Shown: positions 33,331 through 40,671 of the stretch, piece by piece
Layout: the number at the start of each line of letters is the position of its first letter
Numbering within the stretch: position 1 is the first letter of the stretch
DNA from: Subdoligranulum variabile
GTDB taxonomy: Bacteria > Bacillota > Clostridia > Oscillospirales > Ruminococcaceae
NCBI GenBank assembly: GCA_004552305.1
Contig: SFOX01000026.1
Coordinates: 1 to 40,804 of the forward strand
Direction of reading: 5' to 3'
Length of the DNA stretch: 40,804 nt
Notes under the pieces: model-generated
What the model was told of the DNA's origin: nothing
Databases searched by the model: none
What the model saw: the letters and a program-made list of their open reading frames with translations, nothing else
Translations under genes and position numbers: made by a program

Positions 33331-34238
33331 TTTTGCAGCTTTTCCACACTTTCCACCAGATATTTTTGCTGCTTGAACACCAGCGACAGCAGCAGCGACA
33401 GATACTTGACCACGATGGTCAGCACGGCAAACAGCCCCGCAAAGCCCAGCGTGATGACAAACATCGTCGTTGTCCAGCCCGCCACGGGGTGTCCGGTGGC
33501 AAACACAACCAGCGTGTACACCAGCTCCGCCACGGCGACCAGCATCATACACAGGGTGATGCCGATGCTCACCTTGAACCCGGCATCGGTGTACAGCGCC
33601 AAGCTGTCCAGCGCCAGATTGAACCGCCCCAGGGTCTTGTCGGTCAGCTTGCCGTCAAATTCCAGGTCCACCATCTTCAGCCCGCTGGCGGCATAGGCGG
33701 CTTTGCGGTAGGGCAGGTGTGCGCTGGAGGCGTGAACGCGGTTGATGGCGCGGCGGTTCACCAGCCGGAAGGCATCGGTGCGCAGCTGGTATTTGCTGTG
33801 GGAGTAGGCGTTGAACACCTTGTAAAACAGCCCGCTGCCGTTGCGGCTGCTGCGCGGGCAGACCGACACAATGTCGCTGCCCTGCATCGCCGTGCGGTAC
33901 GCTTCAAAAATCAGCGTCTGGGGGTAGCAAAGCTCGGTGGTGTCAAACTCGTAGACGTAATCGCCGATGGCGGCATCCAGCCCGGCGTTCATCGCGTTTT
34001 CGCGCCCGTGGAACAGGCTCATATGCAAGATGGTCAGCGGGGCGCTTTGCTGCTTGCCCCAAGTGCGCAGCAGCTCGGCGGTGTTGTCGGTGCAGGCGTC
34101 ATCGACCGCCACCAGCTCGTAGTGGTCAAAATGGGCGTCCAGCTCGCTCGCCAGCATCCGGCAAAACTCCGCCGCACGCGCGCCGTCATTGTGCAGGTAC
34201 ACCACGGCGGACACAAAGTTTTTTTCTTTCGTTGTCAT
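33327..34238 (-). CDS. Family 2 glycosyltransferase with C-terminal membrane anchor
   Basis: 303 residues. A GT-A domain (about 1-215) shows the nucleotide-sugar segment VAVDDACTDNT and a later YVYEFDTTE in place of the usual D-x-D line. Two hydrophobic helices follow (about 225-250 and 262-290), as in polyprenyl-phosphate sugar synthases of the DPM/GtrB type. The opening strand reads SAVVYLHNDG rather than the common V-I-P-x-Y-N-E, so the donor site is somewhat divergent. GGAAG precedes the ATG, which overlaps the flavoprotein stop (ATGA). Likely makes a lipid-linked sugar for the neighbouring membrane proteins. Confidence 0.85.
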   Translation of the reverse strand: MTTKEKNFVSAVVYLHNDGARAAEFCRMLASELDAHFDHYELVAVDDACTDNTAELLRTWGKQQSAPLTILHMSLFHGRENAMNAGLDAAIGDYVYEFDTTELCYPQTLIFEAYRTAMQGSDIVSVCPRSSRNGSGLFYKVFNAYSHSKYQLRTDAFRLVNRRAINRVHASSAHLPYRKAAYAASGLKMVDLEFDGKLTDKTLGRFNLALDSLALYTDAGFKVSIGITLCMMLVAVAELVYTLVVFATGHPVAGWTTTMFVITLGFAGLFAVLTIVVKYLSLLLSLVFKQQKYLVESVEKLQK

Positions 34239-35353
34239 ACTTCCAGCACCTCGTCAAGGTCGTAAACGGTGTTGATCTTGCCGGACAAAACGCTGACCAG
34301 CCGCGGCTCGTCGCACAGCACGCGCACCACAGTGGGGCGGGAATCATCCAGCTCGCTCGCTTTCAGGATGGGCTTCATACTGAACAGGCTGCTGTGGTAG
34401 GCAAAGCCGAATTCCTCTTTTAAGTATTTGCGCGCCAGCTGGCTCATATAGGGCCACGCCGAGGCGGGCTTGGCGGGGCATTCGTTGCAGTTGTACAGGC
34501 TGCCCGGGGTGCAGCGCCCGCCGCTTTCCGCTTGGCAGGGGAAGGTGGCGACGCTGTCGTAGCTGGTTTCGTGCGGGGTAAAGGTGACGCTGGTCAGGCT
34601 GTGCAGCCCGGTCTGCCCAAAGGGCATCAGGCTGAAAAACGGTCCGTCCATCACGGTGATGCCGGTGTTTTTCAGCTTTTCGTCCACGGTACACAGGATG
34701 ATCTCGCACTTTTCGTACTTGATGCCAAAGGGCGGCAGCCCCAGCAGCGCGTGGACATCGTTGACCCCGGCGTAGGTGGCGTTGAGCAGATACGGCGCCT
34801 CGGCGGTGAGGTCCCCCGCCGTGACCCGCCACGCGCCGCCCCGTTTTTCAATGCGGTCGGGCTTGCGGCTGCAGACGATCTTCACATTGGGCAGCTTTGC
34901 CAGCTGCTCCAAAAACCAGCGCTTCAGCACTTGGGCGTCATAGGTGTACTCGGTGGTCAAAAACGCGCCGTCGCACAGCCCGGGGTTGAAGTACCGCTCG
35001 GGCGCGACATCGTCGCAGCGGATGTCCGCCGCTTGGCAAAAGCGCCGGAACTCGGCGGCGTTCGTCCAGCTGAAATGCGCGCTGGTGGCATACACCTGGT
35101 CAAACTGCGTGTGCAGGCAAAAGGAATAATCCTCGCAGAATCGTTTAAAATAGTGGGCGCTCTTGATGGCGGTGGAGTAGCTGCGCGGGTAGTGGTAGCC
35201 CATATGCACCCGCGCCTGGTTGATGTAGGTCGCCCGCATAAAGGGGGCGGCATCGCGCTCCAGCACCAGCACCCGCTGCCCGGCTGCGCCGCATTTCTGC
35301 GCCGCGTACAGCCCGTACAGCCCTGCGCCCAGTATGATTTTGTCGTAGGTCAT
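34235..35353 (-). CDS. FAD-dependent oxidoreductase (DAO-like) of the glycan operon
   Basis: 372 residues. The N-terminal FAD motif ILGAGLYGLYAAQKCG is followed by LVLERD, the acidic residue that binds the ribose. A characteristic block, INQARVHMGYHYPRS (about 44-58), recurs in oxidoreductases of surface-polysaccharide loci. A Cys cluster, YNCNECPAKP, lies near residue 298 and may bind metal. D-amino-acid-oxidase-type proteins oxidise amines or alcohols; the substrate here is unknown, possibly a sugar intermediate. GGAAGGAG precedes the ATG, and the frame overlaps the upstream stop as ATGA. It is embedded between glycosylation genes, which supports a sugar-modifying role. Confidence 0.82.
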   Translation of the reverse strand: MTYDKIILGAGLYGLYAAQKCGAAGQRVLVLERDAAPFMRATYINQARVHMGYHYPRSYSTAIKSAHYFKRFCEDYSFCLHTQFDQVYATSAHFSWTNAAEFRRFCQAADIRCDDVAPERYFNPGLCDGAFLTTEYTYDAQVLKRWFLEQLAKLPNVKIVCSRKPDRIEKRGGAWRVTAGDLTAEAPYLLNATYAGVNDVHALLGLPPFGIKYEKCEIILCTVDEKLKNTGITVMDGPFFSLMPFGQTGLHSLTSVTFTPHETSYDSVATFPCQAESGGRCTPGSLYNCNECPAKPASAWPYMSQLARKYLKEEFGFAYHSSLFSMKPILKASELDDSRPTVVRVLCDEPRLVSVLSGKINTVYDLDEVLEV

Positions 35354-36675
35354 TGCGGTTTCTCCTTCCGGGTGGCGCAGCGCTTGCGGCAGGCATCGGC
35401 AACGGTCTGCAGCAGCATTGCGCCCATTATATACAGTGCGGGCAGAACGCCCAGCATCGTGCGCATATATTCGTCACAGGTGGCAAAATAGGTGGTCACC
35501 ACCATCGAGCAGGTGGTCGAGAAAAACGCAGCCCACAGCCACGGGATCTTGCGCCGGCGCACCCACTGCACCGCCATCACGATGCCCGAAGCCGCCGATG
35601 CCACAAAGGCATAAAACACATAGACACGGTCAAAAACAGCACGCAAAATCGGGTTCAGCGCCCGGGCGGGGGCGCTTTCCACAGGCAAGGCGTAGCCTTC
35701 AAACACGTTGTAGCAATCCTCTTTCATAACGTGCAGCGTGTCCAGCAGGTATCGCAAGCGGTGCTGGCGGATGTAGCTGCCGGTTGCTGCCTTCACCCGC
35801 ACGTCGCCGAACTCCATGCCCCGGTCCACCACCGCCCAGATGCCCTTGTCCACGGCCTCCTCGATCAAGACATCGCGCAGCTCCTCGTCCTCAAATTCCA
35901 CATAGTAGCCGCGCCGCACGCAGGTGTAGAGGTCCTGCTTGATCTTGGCATCCGACATGGTAAACACACCGTTCAGCCGCTGGTACTGGGCGCAGTACGC
36001 CAGCACCGCAACGCCCACCAGCGCCAGCGCTGCCAGTGCCTGCAGCAGCCCGCGCCGCTCGGCAGTATCGTCCGGAAAGGCGTACCGCAGCAGACAGAAA
36101 ACGACCAAAATCGCCCAGAAAATCAGATACTGCGGGCGCATAAACACCAGCAAAAAGATCAGCCCAACGCACAAAAGCAGGTAGCGGCGGCGGTGTGTCT
36201 GCAAATAGGCGGTCATCAGCCAAAAAAAGCACACCACGCCGGTCAGTGTCAGCGACTCGGTCTGCACCACGGTATCCCAACCGGCAGTCGCCGACGTGGA
36301 AGCATACAAAAACACGCACAGCTGCGCCCACGGGCTGCCCACGCCGATGCGCTGCAGCACCTGCGCCAGCAGCACCAGTGAAAGTGCCGACAGCACCACC
36401 TGCAGCAGCACCAACGGCAGGAAGTTTCCCTCCCCGAAAACCGCCTCAAAACCGTCGATCAGCAGCGGGTAGACCGGCACGCGGTTGTTTTCGCGGTAGC
36501 CCTGCAAAAAGCGTAAAAAGCTGTACCCGCGGTACGCGCCGGTATCGGGGAAAATCGCGCACCACTCAATGCCGGCGTACACAAGACCGCGCACCAGCAC
36601 CACGGCAGCGGCGGTGATCCGCCACAGCCGCTTATCATTCAACGCTGCTGCGTTGGTTTTTTCTGTCACTTCCAT
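35350..36675 (-). CDS. Polytopic membrane protein, GT-C-like
   Basis: 441 residues with about ten hydrophobic helices. After the first helix comes F-P-D-T-G-A-Y-R-G-Y and N-R-V-P-V-Y-P-L-L-I, matching the D-x-x-x-Y...R-x-P-x-Y-P pattern of PMT/ArnT-type lipid-phosphate sugar transferases, so the Asp at about residue 44 may be catalytic. A soluble loop (about 245-320) and two further helix pairs follow. AGAGGAC precedes the ATG. The upstream GT2 gene ends 41 bp away, the widest gap in this operon. Exact donor and acceptor are unknown. Confidence 0.78.
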   Translation of the reverse strand: MEVTEKTNAAALNDKRLWRITAAAVVLVRGLVYAGIEWCAIFPDTGAYRGYSFLRFLQGYRENNRVPVYPLLIDGFEAVFGEGNFLPLVLLQVVLSALSLVLLAQVLQRIGVGSPWAQLCVFLYASTSATAGWDTVVQTESLTLTGVVCFFWLMTAYLQTHRRRYLLLCVGLIFLLVFMRPQYLIFWAILVVFCLLRYAFPDDTAERRGLLQALAALALVGVAVLAYCAQYQRLNGVFTMSDAKIKQDLYTCVRRGYYVEFEDEELRDVLIEEAVDKGIWAVVDRGMEFGDVRVKAATGSYIRQHRLRYLLDTLHVMKEDCYNVFEGYALPVESAPARALNPILRAVFDRVYVFYAFVASAASGIVMAVQWVRRRKIPWLWAAFFSTTCSMVVTTYFATCDEYMRTMLGVLPALYIMGAMLLQTVADACRKRCATRKEKPQ

Positions 36676-36715
36676 GAACGTCCTCTGTCCTTATCCGCCG
36701 CATCGGCGGTGCATT

Positions 36716-37516
36716 TTACGGGTTGTACTTGCCTGCCAGCGCCTTCAGCAGCACCTGCATCAGCTCGCTGTTGCCCTTGAACCCGCTGATTTTGGTCGGC
36801 GTCTTGCCGGTGGCGGGGTAGGCGCGGGTCACAGGCACCTCGCACGCCTTCATGCCCAGCTGGGTGCAGCGGATGCTCAGGTATGCCAGCAGCTCGTACC
36901 CCATAAAGACATCGCGCAGCGGGCGCACCTCGGGGTGGGTCAGGTATTCGCGGCTGTACGCGCGGTAGGCGTTGGTGGTGTCGGTAAACCACTGCTGTGC
37001 GCCCAAGCTGACCAGCGGCGCGTGGATCAGCCGCACGGCGGCATAGCGCACCGGCGGCGTGTTGACGGCGTGTCCGCCCTTGATAAACCGGCTGCCCTGC
37101 ACAAGGTCGTAGCCCTGCTGCAGCTTTTCGATAAATTCCGGCACATCCTCAATGGAGTCCTTGTTGTTGCCGTCGATGGTCAAAACGCCCTTATAGCCGC
37201 GCTGCAGCGCAAAATACAAGCCCATGCGCAGCTGTGCGCCCTGCTTGCCGGGACCGGTCTTGACCAGCAGCGTGTTGACGCCATAGCTGGGCAGGATGTC
37301 GTTGCTCATGCTGCCGTCGGTCGAGCCGCCATCGCACACAACAATGTCGCACAGGCGGTCGATGCCCGCCTTACGGGCGCGCCCCAGCTCGGTCAAAATG
37401 CGCGCACCTTCGTTGATAACCGGGATCAACAGGCAGTAATCGGCAGATTTATCGCTGTATTCGGCGGCGCGGAAATCCGGCACGCCCGCAAGGTCGGTGC
37501 AGCTGTAATGCTTCAT
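36716..37516 (-). CDS. Family 2 glycosyltransferase, DPM-like
   Basis: 266-residue soluble GT-A enzyme. The opening LLIPVINEG, the VVCDGGSTDGSM segment and LTIDGNNKDSIEDVP, in which I-D-G-N takes the place of D-x-D, place it with polyprenyl-phosphate or NDP-sugar transferases. The acceptor-loop block GSRFIKGG fits the DPM/DPG-synthase group. No membrane helix is seen, unlike the second GT2 of the operon. The ATG overlaps the isomerase stop (ATGA). Confidence 0.87.
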   Translation of the reverse strand: MKHYSCTDLAGVPDFRAAEYSDKSADYCLLIPVINEGARILTELGRARKAGIDRLCDIVVCDGGSTDGSMSNDILPSYGVNTLLVKTGPGKQGAQLRMGLYFALQRGYKGVLTIDGNNKDSIEDVPEFIEKLQQGYDLVQGSRFIKGGHAVNTPPVRYAAVRLIHAPLVSLGAQQWFTDTTNAYRAYSREYLTHPEVRPLRDVFMGYELLAYLSIRCTQLGMKACEVPVTRAYPATGKTPTKISGFKGNSELMQVLLKALAGKYNP

Positions 37517-38301
37517 TGAAATACCTCCGCAATATAAGCCATGGTTTGTTTTACGGTGTCCGCATCGGTGCGCGCCATCTCCACCGAAACCGCGCCCCGG
37601 TAGCCCACCGCGCCCAGCAGCAGCGCCAATTCGCGGTGAACAGGGCGGGGCTGAATGGGTGCCAGGCCCGGCTCGCTGATGTGGATGTGGCTGACGTAGC
37701 TTAAATCCATCAGGAAATCCTGCAAATTTTCGCCCTGCGCCAGCATGGTGGAAAGATCCAGATTCACCGCCAAGCCGGGATTGTCCAGCCGCTTGACCAG
37801 CGCAAACGCCTCGGCAGTGCCGTTTAAGTAGTTGGTGTAGATGGGCGGGTTTGCCTCAATGGCAAGGCGCACGCCGTAGCGGGACGCAAGGTTGCCCGCC
37901 TGCATAAAGAACGCCTCGGCGGCGGCATCGTCGGCACCCAGGGGACGCATCCGGTTTTTGGGGCAGCCGAACACCAGCGACGGGCAGTTGACCGTGTGCG
38001 CAAACTGGAACGCCTGCGCGGTGTAGTCCAGCAGACGCTCGGTGTCGGCGGGGTCAAAAATGTTGCCCTCCAGCCCGTACCAGATGCTTTGCAAACTTGG
38101 CACATGAAACCCCCAGCGGTTGCGCAGATACCCGCCGAACAGCGCCGCGCCGGTCAGGTTTTCATACGGCTCGGACGGAAAAATGCGCGTAGGTGCGATT
38201 TCCAGCCCGGTAAAGCCGCAGTGCTGCATAGCGGTGTAAATTTCCTCGTCATCGCTTTGCTGCCACGCGATGTTGGATATGGCAAGCTGATATTCCCGCA
38301 C
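37513..38301 (-). CDS. Sugar phosphate isomerase/epimerase (AP-endonuclease-2-like TIM barrel)
   Basis: 262 residues with the xylose-isomerase-like barrel. Likely metal ligands are the Glu in LAIEANPP, the Asp in AVNLDLSTM, the His in HIHISEPGL and the Glu in VSVEMART. The GTG start has GGAGG 9 nt upstream and lies 3 nt after the epimerase stop. Family members isomerise or epimerise keto-sugars, and also include myo-inositol dehydratases. In this operon it probably helps make an unusual sugar donor, but the substrate cannot be read from the sequence. Confidence 0.87.
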   Translation of the reverse strand: MREYQLAISNIAWQQSDDEEIYTAMQHCGFTGLEIAPTRIFPSEPYENLTGAALFGGYLRNRWGFHVPSLQSIWYGLEGNIFDPADTERLLDYTAQAFQFAHTVNCPSLVFGCPKNRMRPLGADDAAAEAFFMQAGNLASRYGVRLAIEANPPIYTNYLNGTAEAFALVKRLDNPGLAVNLDLSTMLAQGENLQDFLMDLSYVSHIHISEPGLAPIQPRPVHRELALLLGAVGYRGAVSVEMARTDADTVKQTMAYIAEVFQ

Positions 38302-38304
38302 GGG

Positions 38305-39231
38305 TCAGTCCCTCCAATTTTGCATAAATCGCATAATATCGTTGATTTCTTCTTCCTGGGTACACAGGTAATCGCCCGCGCCGCCCAAAACGGCAGCGTG
38401 GCGGCTGCGCAGGTCGTAGTCAAACGGAACGCCCGGCAGCGTGTTTTCCCAGTCGGTGCGCCCGGTCAGCGCGGTGTAGACCGCCCCGGCAGTCACCGGC
38501 GGGGTACACAGGTGCAGCAGGCGCAGGTCGGCGGCAAGCGCGGCGGAAATATCCCGCCACAGCCGCGCCAGCGGGTAGAACTGGTAGCGGCTGCGCGCGT
38601 CGGTAAACGCCAGCGCGTTAAAGTCGTTGGCGGCGAAAAACGCCTTCAGCGCCGCGCGGTCGCACCCCGGCACCAGCTTGTAAAAGCCGTTGTCGGCGGG
38701 GGCATAGCTGCCGCGCACCAGCGCCGATTTTGCCGCCAGTTCGTCATATTTGGCGGGCTTCAGCATTGCGGGGGTGATGGTGTGCAAATCGAACAAAAAG
38801 TTCTTTTTCAGCCCCTGCCCGTACAGCGCAGGCAGCCGCACGATCAGCGCATCGGGGTGATCACGGCGCACCCACTGCTCCAGCTGCAAGCGGTTTTTGC
38901 CGTAGGCAGAAAGATTTTTTACGTCGGGCAGGTCGTCCTCGTACTTGGCGCGGCAATCGGCATACACGGCGGTGGTCGAAATCAGCACCAGCTTTTTCGG
39001 CGCGATGCGCTGCAAATTCTGCCGCGCCGCCCGCATGACCGCGAGGTCCGCCTCCGGGTCGGCGTTCGCCAGAAACATCGCCGCCGGCACCCCCGCATAC
39101 ACGCACAGCTCCGGCTGCGTGCCAAAGCAGGTTTCTATGTCGGTGCTGTGGCACGCCATACCAAACGTGTGCGCCGCCGCGAGGTTGCCCCCCACAAAAC
39201 CGGTACACCCAATCAGCAGATCCTTTGCCAA
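38305..39231 (-). CDS. NAD(P)-dependent epimerase/dehydratase (extended SDR)
   Basis: 308 residues. The Rossmann start LLIGCTGFVGGNLAAA, the strand LVLISTTAVYAD with the catalytic Ser/Thr region, and the active-site Y-x3-K in SAYGKNRLQLEQW are intact, so it should act on a nucleotide-linked sugar. The start is a TTG at 39231 with AAAGGGGGC upstream; an ATG 5 nt earlier is out of frame and opens only a very short frame, which could tune initiation. It heads the eight-gene operon behind a near-consensus promoter (39269-39297). Sequence between the motifs is divergent enough that no specific epimerase is named. Confidence 0.87.
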   Translation of the reverse strand: MAKDLLIGCTGFVGGNLAAAHTFGMACHSTDIETCFGTQPELCVYAGVPAAMFLANADPEADLAVMRAARQNLQRIAPKKLVLISTTAVYADCRAKYEDDLPDVKNLSAYGKNRLQLEQWVRRDHPDALIVRLPALYGQGLKKNFLFDLHTITPAMLKPAKYDELAAKSALVRGSYAPADNGFYKLVPGCDRAALKAFFAANDFNALAFTDARSRYQFYPLARLWRDISAALAADLRLLHLCTPPVTAGAVYTALTGRTDWENTLPGVPFDYDLRSRHAAVLGGAGDYLCTQEEEINDIMRFMQNWRD

Positions 39232-39268
39232 GGCATCCGCCCCCTTTTCACATAAATATACAGGATAT

Positions 39269-39297
39269 ATTATAGCCCATTATCGCCAAAATTGCAA
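39269..39297 (-). promoter_or_regulatory. Promoter of the glycan operon
   Basis: Minus-strand -35 TTGCAA (39292-39297), 17-bp spacer, -10 TATAAT (39269-39274), 37 bp upstream of the SDR start. No other strong promoter was found down to 30.4 kb. Confidence 0.75.
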
Positions 39298-39309
39298 TAA
39301 CACGATTAG

Positions 39310-40004
39310 CGCGGTAGGGGCGGGGCATGTCCCGCCCGCGACCTAACGGCAATAATAACCTACCGGGTACACCACCCATATATGGCTTCCCCTTGGGGGG
39401 GAAGCTGTCACCGCAGGTGACGGATGAGGGGCAAATTTGCGGCAATTGCAATATAACGGGTACTCCGTAGGGGCGGCATATATGCCGCCCGTTGCAACCA
39501 TCCGGACAATGCAACCTACCGGGTAACCCCCACGGGACGCAACTATGCGTCCCCTACAGACCTGCCGTAAACGGGTGCTTTGCCTATAACTGCTTACTTT
39601 TCGGTTGTTTGTAGGGAGGGGTCTTGACCCCTCCTTGCTGTTTTGCGCCAACGCCAACCTACCGGGCAAACCGCCCATATGGCTTCCCCTTGGGGGGAAG
39701 CTGTCACCGCAGGTGACGGATGAGGGGGAAATTTGCGGTTATTGCAATAGATAAAATCTACCGCTCGGTAGGGGCGGGGCATGCCCCGCCCGCGACCTAA
39801 TGGCAATAACAATCTACCGGGTACACCGCCCGTATGGCTTCCCCTTGGGGGAAGGCTTTTCCGGCGGGGGATGAGGTCACCCCGCCCTACATCGCAATTT
39901 TACCGCAATCTTTCCTCCCGCGTCCCTATCTTATCAATATGCGCGCGCGGCGCGCACTCCGTATTTATTATTTATTATCTTTTATCTATTATCTATTTTG
40001 CCCC
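39310..40004. repeat. Dense block of all three repeat families
   Basis: GTAGGG palindromes: GGGCGGGGCATGTCCCGCCC (39318-39337, one mismatch), GGGCGGCATATATGCCGCCC (39471-39490) paired with GGGACGCAACTATGCGTCCC (39534-39553), GGAGGGGTCTTGACCCCTCC (39616-39635), GGGCGGGGCATGCCCCGCCC (39772-39791) and a GATGAGGTCACCCCGCCCTAC end (39870-39890). GGCTTCCCC units at 39384-39431, 39681-39728 and 39837-39860. An A+T tract (39961-39997) adjoins GCGCGCGCGGCGCGC (39942-39956). No gene seen. Confidence 0.8.
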
Positions 40005-40060
40005 GCAGGGGCACTCTCGTCCCCGATGGCGCACCGATCCGCAGCATCCCGGGAAATTGC

Positions 40061-40095
40061 AATAAAAAAACAGCCTTACGTTTTCCGTAAGGATG
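40061..40095 (-). terminator. Terminator, second copy
   Basis: Minus-strand CCTTAC / GTAAGG hairpin followed by CTGTTTTTTTATT. It belongs to the left copy of the 94-bp repeat; one base change (GGATGT for GGCTGT) weakens its lower stem. Confidence 0.6.
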
Positions 40096-40240
40096 TACCT
40101 TGGTGCACTCTGTTCGGGACTCTCCCGCGGGCTAACAAAGCCCCACCGGGGCTTTGTTGTCGGTCGGTACGCAAGGCGTCCGACACGCCCTGTTCTCGTC
40201 CCCGATGGTGCACCGATCCGCAACATCCCGGGAAATTGCA

Positions 40241-40275
40241 ATAAAAAAACAGCCTTACATTTTCCGTAAGGCTGT
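40241..40275 (-). terminator. Terminator of the tRNA-Lys locus
   Basis: Minus-strand stem ACAGCCTTAC / GTAAGGCTGT followed by a T run, starting 5 bp past the tRNA CCA. Confidence 0.85.
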
Positions 40276-40279
40276 ACCT

Positions 40280-40360
40280 TGGTGCACCATCGGGGACTCG
40301 AACCCAGGACCCACTGATTAAGAGTCAGTTGCTCTCCTTAGTTGCTCACACTCATGGTGT
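40280..40360 (-). tRNA. tRNA-Lys(CTT), 3' half intact, 5' half disrupted
   Basis: From the anticodon arm to CCA the sequence is tRNA: stem ACTGA / TCAGT with loop CTCTTAA (anticodon CTT), variable loop GGGTC, T-arm GGGTTCGAGTCCC, acceptor ATGGTGC, discriminator A and encoded CCA (40280-40282). T-stem pair 50-64 is mismatched. The 5' side is wrong: CACCAT at 40354-40359 could pair with the acceptor, but no GCTC D-stem exists and GAGCAACT occurs twice, so the D-arm cannot fold. The gene is probably broken at the boundary of an inserted element, since G+C content falls sharply from here rightward. A functional copy elsewhere would be expected. Confidence 0.6.
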
Positions 40361-40428
40361 ATGCTGTTGTAATAAAAAGCACTTTTCTAACGATCAAAAT
40401 CACTAAATATATCCTATGCAAAGTCATT

Positions 40429-40458
40429 GACCAGCACCGTTTTTGTGTGGCGCTGGTC
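40429..40458. terminator. Hairpin after the recombinase fragment
   Basis: Arms GACCAGCACC and GGCGCTGGTC (one G-T type mismatch) around a 10-nt loop, 10 bp past the recombinase stop. The T-rich side (TATTTTCTTTT) follows on the plus strand, so its working direction is unclear. Confidence 0.4.
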
Positions 40459-40467
40459 TATTTTCTT

Positions 40468-40671
40468 TTACGCACTAATCAGCGGTATAAGTTTCTGTTC
40501 TTCTGTGATTTCCAAGAATTGCTGATATTCCATATTTAGCTTTATCGTAACCTGATACTTTCTTCCGACCTCCACTCTTTCTATCAGTTGGCTCAGTATC
40601 ATGCGTTTGATTTCTAATGGTGCCGCATCGAATTCTTCTGCCCACCCTCTGAATTCATCATAGTAGTACCA
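40468..40671 (-). pseudogene. C-terminal fragment of a large serine recombinase
   Basis: The minus-strand frame ends at TAA 40470-40468 and reads back about 65 codons: YDEFRGWAEEFD, then EIKRMILSQLIERVEVGRKY, then LNMEYQQFLE and a short tail. This matches the C-terminal coiled-coil end of resolvase-type large recombinases (TnpX/transposon-integrase group) that move clostridial elements. The catalytic N-terminal domain is missing because the frame meets a stop at 40672-40674, inside sequence of different origin. The A+T-rich codons contrast with the rest of the window. Its position next to the damaged tRNA-Lys fits the last gene of an integrated element. Recognised from family memory only. Confidence 0.65.

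Larger units (their letters stand above)
40015..40287. repeat. 94-bp direct repeat carrying a tRNA 3' tail and terminator
   Basis: 40015-40108 and 40194-40287 match at all but four positions. Each runs from TCTCGTCCCCGATGG, through GATCCGCA and a terminator hairpin, to GGTGCAC, the inverse of a tRNA 3' end. The 85-bp spacer holds the perfect hairpin AACAAAGCCCC / GGGGCTTTGTT (40134-40158). On the minus strand each copy reads: tRNA-like 3' end, terminator, then another inverted GGTGCACC-CATCGGGGAC arm. No gene seen. Confidence 0.75.

Noticed and set aside
31660..34265. Plus-strand frames of ~600-680 codons opposite the glycan operon membrane protein
   Set aside because: Antisense shadows of the same kind; the minus-strand genes have overlapping starts and stops and clear helices.
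40342..40539. 65-codon plus-strand frame near the right end
   Set aside because: It is antisense to the recombinase tail and its hairpin, has no ribosome binding site and shows no motif.
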